From Sphingobacterium paucimobilis HER1398 (GTDB lineage: Bacteria; Bacteroidota; Bacteroidia; Sphingobacteriales; Sphingobacteriaceae), in assembly GCF_000416985.1 (NCBI RefSeq), contig NZ_ATDL01000004.1, positions 491,339 to 555,338 on the forward strand: a stretch of 64,000 nucleotides of DNA, read 5' to 3'. Positions 26,759-36,289 of this stretch are shown piece by piece. Each line of letters opens with the position of its first letter. The first letter of the stretch is position 1. The notes beneath the pieces were generated by a model, which saw nothing but the letters and a program-made list of their open reading frames with translations, made no database searches and was not told the origin of the DNA. A program made the translations under genes and the position numbers.

Positions 26759-27574
26759 GTGGCATTAGTATTTAAAGATGGACGTCCTGTTGTTAGGCTA
26801 AGAGCATTTCGCGCTATTGATGACCCTCGGACTTGCGAGCGTTTTATAGAGGGGCATGCACATGTCTTAACGGCAATAGGCGTAAAAAAAGTAACCTCAT
26901 CCAAGAATGATTGGATGTATAATCCTGCGGCTTTTGTTTTAATTGTGGAATCGTTGGATGGAGAGAATGTCTACGGCGGCGCCCGTATTCACGTTGCTGG
27001 AGGAACACAACCTCTGCCTATTGAGGAAGCGACGGGTAATATGGATCCTAAGATATTTGATCTCGTCTGGGATTATGCACAAGATGGAACAGGGGAAGGT
27101 TGTGGGCTTTGGAATTCACGGGAAATAGCGGGGTATGGAATTGGCAGTATTTTCTTAACAAGAGCCGCTATCGCTATAGCTCCGAGAATTGGAATAAAGT
27201 CAATGTTTGCGTTGTGCGCTCCTTATACTATCAACTTGACGAAAAGTGTCGGTTATCGACAGGAAACTAGTGTGGGAAATAACGGTACATTTTATTATCC
27301 TAAATTAGATCTTCTAGCAACCACTATGATACTTGATGATGTTGAAGCGTTAGATATTGCTTCAGAAGAGGATAGAGGTGCTATAATGGCACTGCGAGCC
27401 AATCAAAATTGTACAAGAATTGAGGTGTTACGATCGAAAGAGATTGAGATACAATATCAACTTGATTTGGCAGAAATGAGAGGTTGGGACCTGAAGGAAG
27501 TAATTCGAGGGATGCAAAAAAGGACTCCTTCGAAAGTAGAACTATTTGACGAGAATAACCTAAATATATTTTAA
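26759..27574 (+). CDS. GNAT-fold acyltransferase-like protein, possible signal synthase
   Basis: The 271-residue protein starts with GTG and opens MALVFKDGRPVVRLRAFRA. The central part looks like a GNAT fold: Y-G-G-A-R-I-H followed by Q-P-L-P-I near residue 80, then L-W-N-S-R-E-I near residue 120, a long helix with R-A-A-I-A-I-A and a strand G-I-K-S-M-F-A-L, ending in S-V-G-Y-R. The order Arg, short strand, Ser-Arg-Glu strand and helix is reminiscent of acyl-homoserine lactone synthases, but this is topology only, with no specific match known to me. It starts a tight operon with a methyltransferase (7-base gap) and a 7TM histidine kinase. An ordinary N-acetyltransferase role is an alternative. 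Confidence 0.6.
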   Translation: MALVFKDGRPVVRLRAFRAIDDPRTCERFIEGHAHVLTAIGVKKVTSSKNDWMYNPAAFVLIVESLDGENVYGGARIHVAGGTQPLPIEEATGNMDPKIFDLVWDYAQDGTGEGCGLWNSREIAGYGIGSIFLTRAAIAIAPRIGIKSMFALCAPYTINLTKSVGYRQETSVGNNGTFYYPKLDLLATTMILDDVEALDIASEEDRGAIMALRANQNCTRIEVLRSKEIEIQYQLDLAEMRGWDLKEVIRGMQKRTPSKVELFDENNLNIF

Positions 27575-27581
27575 AATAAAT

Positions 27582-28352
27582 ATGTCTGAAAAGCATTACG
27601 ATATCAACTATCTGACTGATACTATCAAAATTCTTGGTCAATTAAAGAAAAAGTCTTATGAGTATTTTAGTTCCCTTCCATCTGGCAGTACGATTGCTGA
27701 CCTAGGATGTGGAACGGGCCAGGATGTTCTAAATATGGCAACAACGTTAGAAGAACATGAGTTTAGATTTATAGGGGTAGATCATGATCCAAATATGATT
27801 AAAGCAAATGAAGAACAAGCTAGAGCTTTTTCTAATGTTAGCTTTTTGGAGTCTGATGTGTTTGATGTTCCTTTTTTAGAAGGGACATTAGGAGGGATAC
27901 GAATGGAGAGATTGGTACAGCATGTATCTCAGCCTTTTGAACTTTTAGAGAAACTGTATAGATCTTTACATAGAGAGGGGGTTGTCGTTATCATGGAGTC
28001 AGATTGGAAGAGTCTTTCCTTTTACAATGGTAATTTAGATGTAGCGGATAAATTGTGTGATTTTTTAGTGTCAAAAAAAGTAAAGAATGGAAGAGCTGCC
28101 CAATCGCTAATTAACTACCTGGAAGCTACTGGCTATAGAAACCTTAAACTAGATGTTTTTCCATTTGTTTTGAAGAGTTATAGTGATGCTTGTACTTATC
28201 TATGGATAGATAAAATACTTGATGAGATGCTAATGTTAGAGCTAATTAGTAAAAAAGAGCACAGTGAATTTATAGAGTCGCAGATACAAGCTGATAGGTT
28301 GGGATTCTTTTCATGCACAATGAGCATAGTAATAGTGGCAGGCGCCAAATAA
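27582..28352 (+). CDS. Class I SAM-dependent methyltransferase
   Basis: The 256-residue protein has motif I, A-D-L-G-C-G-T-G-Q-D-V, near residues 37-47, an acidic strand-2 end (F-I-G-V-D-H-D-P-N-M-I), a post-II motif with S-D-V-F and the later L-Y-R-S-L-H-R-E-G-V-V-V-I. This identifies a Rossmann-fold methyltransferase using S-adenosylmethionine; the substrate is unknown. It lies between the GNAT-like protein and the 7TM kinase with gaps of 7 and 4 bases, so the three genes are almost certainly one operon. A joint role in making and sensing a small molecule is a hypothesis. The C-terminal part from residue 175 has no recognisable motif. Confidence 0.88.
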   Translation: MSEKHYDINYLTDTIKILGQLKKKSYEYFSSLPSGSTIADLGCGTGQDVLNMATTLEEHEFRFIGVDHDPNMIKANEEQARAFSNVSFLESDVFDVPFLEGTLGGIRMERLVQHVSQPFELLEKLYRSLHREGVVVIMESDWKSLSFYNGNLDVADKLCDFLVSKKVKNGRAAQSLINYLEATGYRNLKLDVFPFVLKSYSDACTYLWIDKILDEMLMLELISKKEHSEFIESQIQADRLGFFSCTMSIVIVAGAK

Positions 28353-28356
28353 TACC

Positions 28357-30504
28357 ATGAGATTGCAATTTATACTATTTGCTTTAATTTTTCCCATTTG
28401 TGCATTTAGTCAAGTTAAACTTGGTAATGGTACTGATGTAGTAAAGCCGAACTCTAGTTTAAAAATATTAAAGCTAGACCGGGAGGTTGACTCGAACGAA
28501 GTACTTCAGTTGAAAGATCAGTTTTTCCAAAGCTCAGACTTTATACCAAATCTAGGTCTAAGTAAGTTTAATGTGTGGCTCTCGCTTATTGTCGAAAACA
28601 ACGGAAGATCTAGTAGCTATTTGTTAGATATTGCGTACCCGTTGCTTGACGAAGTAGAGTTGTATGAGTTAGATTCTACAGGCCAATTGGTTACTATAGC
28701 GCAGCTAGGAGGCAATAAAAATTTTGAGGAAAGAAAATATCAGCATGCAAATTATATATTTGATCTAGATATTGAACCTAGTGAGAGAAAAGAGCTTTTT
28801 CTTCGCGTAAAAAGCTCGGAGCAAATAATATTGCCATTATCAATTGCTACACCCGTATCCATCTGGGAAAAACTATTAGAGGACAATATCCTTGTTGGAT
28901 TATATTTGGGCGTAGTAATTATTATGAGTATTTATAATTTATTCCTTTTTATATCCGTTAGAGACTATTCATATTTTTTCTATGTAATATATGTGCTTTT
29001 TTTAGGCTTGACCCAATTAGGAATTGTTGGCTTTAATTTTCAATATCTTTGGCCAGGATATCCTGAATGGGAAAGGGTTAGTATCATATTTTTTGCCTGT
29101 ATTAGCAGTATTGCTGTCTTGTTTTTTACAAGTAACTTTCTCAACGTAAAAAGGAATGCTCCATTAGCCAGATGGTTGTTATTTGGATTGCTGTTCCTTT
29201 TTCTATTTAGCTTTGTATGTACCGCATTCGGTTATGTGCAATTTGGATTTCAGATAATGCAGACTGCAACCACATTGGAAAGCATTGTTCTGTTTGTCCT
29301 TTCATTGTGGGTGTTGCAAAAAGGTTATCAACCTGCGAAATATTTTTTTGCAGCGTGGGCGGTGTTGCTTATTGGAGCTTTAATTTTCCTTTTCAAGGAT
29401 TACGGGATATTGCCTTATAACTTATTTACGAGCAATTCATTTAGGTTTGCTTCGATTGTAGAAATGGCTTTACTATCTTTTGCTTTGGCTGCTCGAATTA
29501 ATATTCTCAAACAACAAAAAGAAGAATCTCAATCAAGGGAACTCGCAATTTCACAGGAAAACGAGCGTTTAATAAGAGAGCAAAATATTGTTTTGGAACA
29601 AAAGGTTAATGAGCGTACTCGAGAACTGACCCAATCAAATGAGTCTCTGCAGACTACCTTAACACATCTTAAAGATACACAGTCTCAACTAGTTGAAGCG
29701 GAGAAGATGGCTTCTTTAGGACAGCTCACGGCGGGAGTAGCACATGAAATCAATAACCCTATCAATTTTGTAACTTCAAATGTTGCTCCACTTAAAAGAG
29801 ATATTAAGATGGTCTGGGACACGTTAGACGAAATTGAACGTATTGCTTTTTCTGAAGATCTCTCTGTAAAACAAAAACAAGAACAGATTCAAGCTTATAA
29901 AGAGGAGTTGGACATTGATTATTTAAAAGAAGAAGTTGATTTCCTATTAAAAGGTATGCACGATGGGGCGAGCCGAACCGCAGAAATTGTGAAGAGTCTC
30001 CGCATCTTTTCGCGTGTGGATGAGGATACACTTAAATACGCAGATATTAATGAAGGGTTGGAATCTACTTTAGTCATATTGGGTAGCATAATAAATGAGG
30101 GGATGGAAGTTCAGAAAATATACGGTGATATTCCAGAAATAGAGTGTTACGCAGGTAAATTGAACCAAGTCTTTTTAAATATATTGACCAATGCTATTTA
30201 TGCTATTGATAAAAAATTTGGTCGTAATTTTGGAGGAATTCTTAAAATACAAACAAGTATCTATGAAGATCCGTCTTTTATATCTATTCTAATTTCAGAC
30301 AACGGTATCGGTATTCCTAGTCATATTAAGGAAAAAATATTCGAACCCTTTTTTACAACAAAAGATGTGGGAGAAGGTACAGGACTGGGGATGTCTATAG
30401 CCTATAATACTATTGCTAAGCACGAAGGGAGGATTGTTGTTGAATCAGAAGAGGGGCAAGGAACCATTTTTAATCTAATAATTCCGATTAAACAAGATAG
30501 TTAG
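28357..30504 (+). CDS. 7TMR-DISM sensor histidine kinase
   Basis: The 715-residue protein has a signal peptide (residues 1-19), an extracytoplasmic DISM ligand-binding domain (about residues 25-165) with the R-S-S-S-Y-L-L-D-I-A-Y-P-L-L-D-E-V-x-L-Y stretch, seven membrane helices (about residues 175-385), a coiled coil (about 390-450), a dimerisation domain with H463 in G-V-A-H-E-I-N-N-P-I-N-F and an ATPase domain ending G-T-G-L-G-M-S-I-A. It senses a periplasmic ligand and phosphorylates itself; DISM proteins often bind carbohydrates or other small ligands. It follows the methyltransferase by 4 bases. There is no receiver domain in the protein, so the receiver proteins downstream are candidate partners. 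Confidence 0.92.
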   Translation: MRLQFILFALIFPICAFSQVKLGNGTDVVKPNSSLKILKLDREVDSNEVLQLKDQFFQSSDFIPNLGLSKFNVWLSLIVENNGRSSSYLLDIAYPLLDEVELYELDSTGQLVTIAQLGGNKNFEERKYQHANYIFDLDIEPSERKELFLRVKSSEQIILPLSIATPVSIWEKLLEDNILVGLYLGVVIIMSIYNLFLFISVRDYSYFFYVIYVLFLGLTQLGIVGFNFQYLWPGYPEWERVSIIFFACISSIAVLFFTSNFLNVKRNAPLARWLLFGLLFLFLFSFVCTAFGYVQFGFQIMQTATTLESIVLFVLSLWVLQKGYQPAKYFFAAWAVLLIGALIFLFKDYGILPYNLFTSNSFRFASIVEMALLSFALAARINILKQQKEESQSRELAISQENERLIREQNIVLEQKVNERTRELTQSNESLQTTLTHLKDTQSQLVEAEKMASLGQLTAGVAHEINNPINFVTSNVAPLKRDIKMVWDTLDEIERIAFSEDLSVKQKQEQIQAYKEELDIDYLKEEVDFLLKGMHDGASRTAEIVKSLRIFSRVDEDTLKYADINEGLESTLVILGSIINEGMEVQKIYGDIPEIECYAGKLNQVFLNILTNAIYAIDKKFGRNFGGILKIQTSIYEDPSFISILISDNGIGIPSHIKEKIFEPFFTTKDVGEGTGLGMSIAYNTIAKHEGRIVVESEEGQGTIFNLIIPIKQDS

Positions 30505-30538
30505 GAAAAGAGAAGGAATTAAATAGCCTAAAATTCCG

Positions 30539-30546
30539 TAACTTTG
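30539..30546 (+). promoter_or_regulatory. Possible -7 box of the receiver-kinase gene
   Basis: TAACTTTG matches the Bacteroidota -7 consensus and lies 41 bases before ATG 30588. There is no clear -33 element. Confidence 0.4.
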
Positions 30547-30587
30547 TTTTAGAAGTTATTTGGTTATTATATTTTGTTGCCAAATTT

Positions 30588-31673
30588 ATGAAAGAGGTTC
30601 CAGAGATATTATATATAGATGATGAAGTGAATAATCTAATTGGTTTCAAAGCCAATTTTAGATATCATTATCTGGTTCATACTGCTTCTAATACTTCTGA
30701 AGCTAGAGAGATATTACGAAATCATCCCGATATCCGAGTTATTTTTTGTGACCAGCGAATGCCAGGTGAGTTGGGCGTAGATTTTCTACATACTATTAGG
30801 ACAGAGTTTCCTAGACCAATCCGTATTTTGTTAACTGCATATGCCGATATGGAGACTGTTGTTGATGCGGTAAATAAGGGGCATATCTTTCGATTTGTTC
30901 GTAAGCCATGGCAACAAGAGGAGATTGTTTCATCTATTGAAGAGGCTAATAAATTTTATATAGCTACTTCAATGTTAGACATTCGAAACGAGGAGCTACA
31001 GAAGGCCTATCATGAACTGGATAAATTTGCTTATAGTGTAAGTCACGACCTACGTGAACCACTGACCGGTATTCTCACAGCTATTAAACTAGCAGCGGGG
31101 TTTGATGAAATTGAGCGTGTACGTGAAATCTTAGGATTGATGGAAGGTTCTCTAATGCGATTAGATGCTTATATTAATAGCTTACGCGATTATTTCCTGT
31201 TACGTCGTGGTGAGTTAGAGCTTTCTGATATTGATTTTAACAAGCTTTTCGATAATATTGTTCAATTTTATAAGATGTACACCAAGAATAATCAGGTTGC
31301 TTTAAACGTGAATATTGAACAATTAGAAAGTTTTAAGAGTGATCATGCCGTGTTGGAACTTGTTTTACACAACTTATTGTCCAATGCCTTTAAATATCAG
31401 AGAAAAGATAGCGATCAAAAAGAAGTTAATCTTTCCGTTGTAGTTAGAGACGATACTGCTACGATAGAGGTTAGAGATACTGGAGTTGGAATTCCGCCGC
31501 AGTATATTAAAGATATATTTAGATTATTCTTCAGAGCTAGTAATGAAGCTGAAGGGATGGGATTTGGTCTTTACAATGTTCAAAATGCATTAGCTAAACT
31601 GCAAGGTACAATTTCGGTTACTTCAGAATTGGGGCATGGTACAACTTTTAAAGTCGTTATTCCCAATAAATAG
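30588..31673 (+). CDS. Receiver domain fused to histidine kinase
   Basis: The 361-residue cytoplasmic protein has an N-terminal receiver (D11-D12, phospho-acceptor D55 in F-C-D-Q-R-M-P, and K-P-W near the end), a short linker, a HisKA-type dimerisation domain with H in Y-S-V-S-H-D-L-R-E-P-L, and an ATPase domain with R-D-T-G-V-G-I-P and G-F-G-L-Y-N-V. It has no membrane segment, so it must get its signal by phosphorylation of the receiver or from a partner. Its receiver resembles that of the lone receiver encoded opposite at 31716 (shared N-N-L-x-x-F-K-A-x-F-R-x-x-Y and L-L-T-x-Y-A-D). It lies 83 bases after the 7TM kinase gene, on the same strand. Confidence 0.9.
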   Translation: MKEVPEILYIDDEVNNLIGFKANFRYHYLVHTASNTSEAREILRNHPDIRVIFCDQRMPGELGVDFLHTIRTEFPRPIRILLTAYADMETVVDAVNKGHIFRFVRKPWQQEEIVSSIEEANKFYIATSMLDIRNEELQKAYHELDKFAYSVSHDLREPLTGILTAIKLAAGFDEIERVREILGLMEGSLMRLDAYINSLRDYFLLRRGELELSDIDFNKLFDNIVQFYKMYTKNNQVALNVNIEQLESFKSDHAVLELVLHNLLSNAFKYQRKDSDQKEVNLSVVVRDDTATIEVRDTGVGIPPQYIKDIFRLFFRASNEAEGMGFGLYNVQNALAKLQGTISVTSELGHGTTFKVVIPNK

Positions 31674-31715
31674 AATATAGCTTTTAACAGGTGTAATATA
31701 ATTGCTATTAGAGAA

Positions 31716-32183
31716 CTACGAAAGGAGTTTTTGACGAAGTAAAAATTCTAGTTGTTCGTTAGATACCTCTAGTTTAGAATAGGTGTCTAATATATCTTTA
31801 CGTTCTGCATAAACTTCATACGCCCGTCTTATCGTTTCATCTAATTCTGTTTCGCTCCAAGGTTTGCTTAGATAATGGTATATTTTTCCTTTGTTGACAG
31901 CATCAACTACTGCTCCCATGTCCGCATAGCCGGTTAATAAGATACGCATAGGATCTGGATTTATTTTTATAATTTCCTCCAATAGCGCAACTCCAGTCAT
32001 TTCAGGCATTCGTTGATCAGTGATAATAATATCTATATGGTTTTTCTTTACGATATCAATAGCTGCAGCTCCATTAATAGCTGTAAGTACTTTATATCTT
32101 AGGCGAAAAGTAGCCTTAAAGGAAATTAGATTGTTTTCCTCATCATCCACGTACAATACTGTAATCTTGTCTTTGTTATCCAT
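31716..32183 (-). CDS. Single-domain response regulator (receiver only)
   Basis: The 155-residue protein is a receiver domain with a short C-terminal helix; there is no DNA-binding or enzymatic output. The acidic pocket (V-D-D-E), the phospho-acceptor in I-I-I-T-D-Q-R-M-P, the conserved T in L-L-T-G-Y-A-D and K in S-K-P-W are present. I chose ATG 32183 (MDNKDKITVLYVDDE); a GTG start 5 codons earlier is possible. It is encoded convergently to the receiver-kinase, 43 bases away, and is likely to act in the same phosphorelay as the 7TM kinase and the receiver-kinase. This pairing is inferred from closeness and receiver similarity only. Confidence 0.88.
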   Translation of the reverse strand: MDNKDKITVLYVDDEENNLISFKATFRLRYKVLTAINGAAAIDIVKKNHIDIIITDQRMPEMTGVALLEEIIKINPDPMRILLTGYADMGAVVDAVNKGKIYHYLSKPWSETELDETIRRAYEVYAERKDILDTYSKLEVSNEQLEFLLRQKLLS

Positions 32184-32344
32184 AATTCTATACTTCACCC
32201 CGTCTAGATAAGAGAAATCTTAAGTATACAAAGTAAAGAAAAGTATAGTAATAATCAAATAGTACCTGCTCGTTTTTATTTAATTATTGAGTGAAAAAAG
32301 TTTTTTCTAAATCTGTAATTGGTGAGAAACAGGAGGTAGTTGAT

Positions 32345-32379
32345 AAATAACAAGGAGAGAGGGGGTCTCCTTGTTATTT
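32345..32379. terminator. Terminator downstream of sdhB
   Basis: A perfect 14-base stem, AAATAACAAGGAGA and its complement, surrounds a seven-base G-rich loop. It lies 20 bases beyond the sdhB stop. The flanking A/T allows either direction, but its position fits the sdhCAB transcript. Confidence 0.8.
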
Positions 32380-32398
32380 ATATCAATATCAGAATGAA

Positions 32399-33172
32399 CT
32401 AGTTATGAACATCTTCTTGTCTAAAGATCTTCGCACCTAAATATTCTCTGTTTAATCTAGCTATGTTCGTTAGTTTTATGCCAACCGGACATTCTGCTTC
32501 ACAAGCTCCTGTATTTGTACAGTTACCAAATCCTTCAGCATCCATTTGGTCTACCATCGCCTGAGCACGCTCGTAGCGCTCCGTTTGTCCTTGTGGTAAC
32601 AAGGCAAATTGAGATACTTTGGCAGAGACAAATAACATCGCAGAAGCATTTTTACATGCCGCTACACAAGCCCCACAACCGATACAAGTCGCTGATTCAA
32701 AAGCTTCGTCGGCAATACGTTTTGGAATAGGAATGACGTTGGCGTCAGGTACTCCTCCGGTATTGACATTGACGTAACCTCCAGCTTGTTGGATACGGTC
32801 AAATGCTGTACGGTCTACCGCTAAATCTTTTAATACGGGGAATGCAGCAGCTCTCCAAGGCTCGATGACGATAGTCTGTCCATCATGAAAGCTACGCATG
32901 TGCAATTGACAAGTTGTAGTACCTTCCATAGGGCCATGAGGACGACCATTGATTACCAACGAACACATCCCACAGATACCTTCGCGACAGTCGTGATCAA
33001 AATATATAGGGTCTTCACCTTTGCGGGTAAGATCATCATTGACAATGTCTAACATTTCTAAGAAAGACATGTCATCAGCGATGTCTTTGGCTTGGATGGT
33101 TACAAATTGTCCTTTTGCTTTATCATTTTTTTGACGCCAAACCTTCAGCGTTAAATTCATGTGATTACTCAT
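32399..33172 (-). CDS. sdhB: Succinate dehydrogenase/fumarate reductase iron-sulfur subunit
   Basis: The 257-residue subunit carries electrons between the flavoprotein and the cytochrome b of complex II. The [2Fe-2S] ligands are in C-R-E-G-I-C-G-M-C near residue 70 with a further Cys (T-T-C-Q-L), and the C-terminal cluster ligands are in [11 protein letters not shown] and [13 protein letters not shown] chose ATG 33172 ([12 protein letters not shown]). An open frame 14 codons longer exists but its codons come from a repetitive intergenic sequence with the motif TATTGAGTA. It is the last gene of the sdhC-sdhA-sdhB operon and is followed by a strong terminator. Confidence 0.95.
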   Translation of the reverse strand: MSNHMNLTLKVWRQKNDKAKGQFVTIQAKDIADDMSFLEMLDIVNDDLTRKGEDPIYFDHDCREGICGMCSLVINGRPHGPMEGTTTCQLHMRSFHDGQTIVIEPWRAAAFPVLKDLAVDRTAFDRIQQAGGYVNVNTGGVPDANVIPIPKRIADEAFESATCIGCGACVAACKNASAMLFVSAKVSQFALLPQGQTERYERAQAMVDQMDAEGFGNCTNTGACEAECPVGIKLTNIARLNREYLGAKIFRQEDVHN

Positions 33173-33244
33173 ATCTGTATAGTATTGAGTACTGTGTATT
33201 GAGTATTGAGACATTGCGCATATCCCGATACGCTATACGCAATA
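33173..33244. repeat. Short repetitive intergenic element between sdhA and sdhB
   Basis: The stretch contains TATTGAGTA twice with a further overlapping TATTGAG, followed by CGATACGCTATACGCAATAC, which is rich in GTAT/ATAC steps. It is unlike the surrounding coding DNA and fills most of the sdhA-sdhB gap. Comparable short tracts occur, from memory, in other Sphingobacteriaceae intergenic regions. No ribosome-binding feature is seen. Confidence 0.5.
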
Positions 33245-35179
33245 CTATTTATAACTTCTTTGTGTTAACTTAACGTTTTCAAATACCAGTTCTTCTTTGT
33301 GAAGGATCTCAGGTTGATTTTCGCCAGTGTATTCCCAAGCTGAAACGTAAGTGAAGTTCTCATCATCACGTTTAGCTTCGCCTTCTTCTGTTTGTGACTC
33401 CAAGCGGAAGTGACCTCCACAGGATTCGCTACGGTTTAAAGCGTCATCCACCATTAATTCTCCAAGTTCGATAAAGTCAGCAACACGACCTGCTTTTTCT
33501 AAAGACATATTCAACTCTTCATTCTGTCCTAACACGGATGCATTGGACCAGAATTCTTTTTTAAGTTCCTGAATCATGCCTTTTGCTTTCGTAAGACCTT
33601 CAGCTGTACGGGCCATACCACAGTATTCCCACATGATATGTCCAAGTTCTTTGTGGATATCATCTACGGTTTTAGAACCGCGTAAAGCCAATAATTTGTT
33701 GATGTTATCTTCTACCTCTTTACGAGTTTGCTCAAAAGCAGGGTGATTTTTGTCTACAGGATTGAAGTTTCCAAGGCCAGCCAAATAATCTCCAACAGTG
33801 TAAGGGATTACAAAGTAACCATCAGAAAGTCCTTGCATTAATGCAGAAGCACCTAGACGGTTAGCTCCGTGGTCAGAGAAGTTAGCCTCTCCTAATGCAT
33901 ATAATCCAGGTACTGTAGTCATCAAGTTGTAATCAACCCATACGCCACCCATAGTGTAGTGAACAGCTGGATAGATACGCATCGGTTGTTTGTATGGGTT
34001 TTCGTCTGTAATCTTATGATACATATCGAAAAGGTTACCATACTTAGCACGTACGCTATCTTCTCCTAGGCGAGCAATTGCGTCTTTGAAGTCTAAGTAA
34101 ACAGCGAAGCCTGTCTTTCCTACACCACGACCATCATCTACAGCTTCTTTTGCGTTACGAGAAGCTACGTCACGAGGTACCAAGTTACCGAAAGAAGGAT
34201 ATTTACGCTCTAAGAAGTAATCTCTGTCGTCTTCTTTGATATCTACAGGTTTCAATTCACCTTTACGTACTCGTTCTGCCATTTCTTGTGTTTTTGGAAC
34301 CCAAACTCGGCCGTCGTTACGTAAAGATTCTGACATTAAAGTCAGTTTTGATTGGTGATCCCCAGTTACAGGAATACAAGTAGGGTGAATCTGTGTGTAA
34401 CATGGGTTGGCAAAGAAGGCTCCACGTTTGTGTGCTCTCCATGCTGCTGTTACGTTACAGCCCATTGCATTTGTAGATAAGAAGAATACGTTTCCGTAAC
34501 CACCTGTACATAAAAGGACGGCATGGCCTTCATGTGATTCTATTTTACCCGTTACCATATCGCGGGTAATTACGCCTCTTGCATGACCATCAATCTTCAC
34601 GATATCTAGCATTTCGTGACGTGTATAGGATTGAACTTTTCCTTTTTGAATCTGACGGTTCAAGGCAGAGTATGCTCCTAATAATAGTTGTTGCCCTGTC
34701 TGACCACGTGCGTAGAATGTACGTGATACCTGAGCACCACCAAATGAACGGTTGTCTAAAAGACCACCATATTCGCGTGCGAAAGGAACACCTTGAGCCA
34801 CACACTGATCAATAATGTTTACAGAAACTTCCGCTAAACGGTATACGTTTGCTTCGCGTGCACGGTAGTCTCCACCTTTGATCGTATCATAGAATAAACG
34901 GAAAACGGAGTCACCATCATTTTGATAGTTCTTTGCAGAGTTGATCCCCCCTTGTGCAGCAATAGAGTGAGCACGACGTGGAGAATCCTGGTAACAAAAT
35001 GTTTTAACATTATAACCCAGCTCAGCTAATGAAGCTGCAGCAGAGGCGCCTGCTAAACCTGTACCAACAACGATAATTGTGAATTTACGTTTGTTAGCTG
35101 GGTTTACCAGTTTCATATTGAACTTATGTTTTGACCATTTTTCGGCCAATGGGCCTGCTGGTACTTTTGAATCTAACAT
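33245..35179 (-). CDS. sdhA: Succinate dehydrogenase/fumarate reductase flavoprotein subunit
   Basis: The 644-residue catalytic subunit has the FAD-binding G-T-G-L-A-G-A near residues 37-43 and the histidyl-FAD attachment stretch [12 protein letters not shown]. The active-site loop with H-P-T-C-I-P (residues about 275-280) and the later [14 protein letters not shown] are also present. It oxidises succinate or reduces fumarate. Length fits the subunit of complex II with a single cytochrome b (type B), seen in Bacteroidota. It lies second in the sdhCAB operon, 30 bases after sdhC. Confidence 0.96.
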   Translation of the reverse strand: MLDSKVPAGPLAEKWSKHKFNMKLVNPANKRKFTIIVVGTGLAGASAAASLAELGYNVKTFCYQDSPRRAHSIAAQGGINSAKNYQNDGDSVFRLFYDTIKGGDYRAREANVYRLAEVSVNIIDQCVAQGVPFAREYGGLLDNRSFGGAQVSRTFYARGQTGQQLLLGAYSALNRQIQKGKVQSYTRHEMLDIVKIDGHARGVITRDMVTGKIESHEGHAVLLCTGGYGNVFFLSTNAMGCNVTAAWRAHKRGAFFANPCYTQIHPTCIPVTGDHQSKLTLMSESLRNDGRVWVPKTQEMAERVRKGELKPVDIKEDDRDYFLERKYPSFGNLVPRDVASRNAKEAVDDGRGVGKTGFAVYLDFKDAIARLGEDSVRAKYGNLFDMYHKITDENPYKQPMRIYPAVHYTMGGVWVDYNLMTTVPGLYALGEANFSDHGANRLGASALMQGLSDGYFVIPYTVGDYLAGLGNFNPVDKNHPAFEQTRKEVEDNINKLLALRGSKTVDDIHKELGHIMWEYCGMARTAEGLTKAKGMIQELKKEFWSNASVLGQNEELNMSLEKAGRVADFIELGELMVDDALNRSESCGGHFRLESQTEEGEAKRDDENFTYVSAWEYTGENQPEILHKEELVFENVKLTQRSYK

Positions 35180-35209
35180 AATCTTATACTATTTATTCGA
35201 TGTTACAAA

Positions 35210-35989
35210 CTATTTAAAATAGAAATATAAAGGCATTGCCGCAAAAGCTAGAGGAATTAATATTCCAAATACCCAAATTCCAAGTCCTTTAATAAATCCG
35301 ATGTATCTTCTGTGATTGAAACCTAACGTTTGAAACGCGGATTGGAACCCGTGAATCAAATGGAAAGCCAAAGCTGCCATAGCGATCACGTAGAATAATA
35401 CGATAAAAGGATTCTGGAATGTATATGCTACTTGTTTGTATAAATCTTTTGTTTGAACAGTCTCAATACCATTATTTACGAAAGTCTTATAACCGTCGTA
35501 GTTGCTAGGTAACACATCAGAAGCAATAATTTCGCGGTTGCCTGTAGCTAGTTCCGTATTGTACTCTACATACGGGGTAGTCCCAAATTTATACTGGAAC
35601 CAAAAGTTCTGCATGTGTGTTGCTAAGAAAACTAGGATTACTGTTCCTAGAATACCCATATTTCTGGAGTTCCACTTACTGTTTACGTTGCCGCTGCCTT
35701 GGTTGTAACTGACTGGTCTAGCAGATTTGTTCTTTAATGTTAAAGTCAAAGCATAAATCGCATGGATGATAACAGAAGCGTAAAGTAAGTAGGAAACTAC
35801 TTTAATAGGGGCGAAATGCGTCATGAAGTACGCATAATTGTTGAATGCATAGCCTTCATCATTCTTAAATAACTGTAAGTTACCTATCAGGTGAACTACT
35901 AAGAACGAACATAAAAATAGTCCGGTTAAGCTCATGATGAGTTTCTTTCCCAGTGAAGAAGTCAATAGTGGCTTTGATTTACTACTCAT
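35210..35989 (-). CDS. sdhC: Succinate dehydrogenase cytochrome b subunit
   Basis: The 259-residue membrane anchor has five predicted membrane helices with haem-ligand histidines (H-L-I-G-N near residue 33 and H-A-I-Y, T-H-M-Q-N-F-W-F, H-L-I-H-G-F near 200). It fits the one-subunit diheme cytochrome b of menaquinone-linked complex II in Bacteroidota. It opens the operon, followed by sdhA and sdhB. A TATTTTTG box lies about 29 bases upstream on the minus strand. Confidence 0.93.
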   Translation of the reverse strand: MSSKSKPLLTSSLGKKLIMSLTGLFLCSFLVVHLIGNLQLFKNDEGYAFNNYAYFMTHFAPIKVVSYLLYASVIIHAIYALTLTLKNKSARPVSYNQGSGNVNSKWNSRNMGILGTVILVFLATHMQNFWFQYKFGTTPYVEYNTELATGNREIIASDVLPSNYDGYKTFVNNGIETVQTKDLYKQVAYTFQNPFIVLFYVIAMAALAFHLIHGFQSAFQTLGFNHRRYIGFIKGLGIWVFGILIPLAFAAMPLYFYFK

Positions 35990-36017
35990 TATCTTTTTTT
36001 TATAGATTATAATATCG

Positions 36018-36025
36018 CAAAAATA
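36018..36025 (-). promoter_or_regulatory. -7 box of the sdhCAB promoter
   Basis: On the minus strand TATTTTTG, followed by CG, fits TAnnTTTG. It leaves a leader of about 22-25 bases before sdhC. The -33 element is not clear, which suggests either activation or a weak promoter. The rest of the 300-base gap to 36289 shows only the terminator at 36220-36253. Confidence 0.5.
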
Positions 36026-36219
36026 TCTAAATCATTTATAAAAATGACTTTAAATCCACGAAATAGCTTTAATTTAGAATTGTTCTAAATTTTTTTTTGG
36101 TTTTGTATTTTATCAAGAATGATTGTTTTTAGAAAAAACACCTATTTATCGGCTAACAATAATGTAGCAGTATGATAGCTGTAGATTTAAATCAAATGAT
36201 GGTATATAATCAGAATATT

Positions 36220-36253
36220 AAAAAAGGTCAGGATATTTTATTTATCCTGACCT
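36220..36253 (-). terminator. Terminator of the outer-membrane barrel gene
   Basis: On the minus strand an 11-base stem, AGGTCAGGATA and its complement, has a seven-base loop and is followed by six Ts. It lies 37 bases beyond the stop of the gene at 36290-36877. Confidence 0.85.
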
Positions 36254-36289
36254 CTCAACGTTATGGGGCGTGAAAAAAACCCTAATTGC

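Noticed and set aside
33173..33214. Upstream extension of sdhB by 14 codons ([14 protein letters not shown])
   Set aside because: The codons derive from a TATTGAGTA repeat, and the family begins near the later ATG at 33172.
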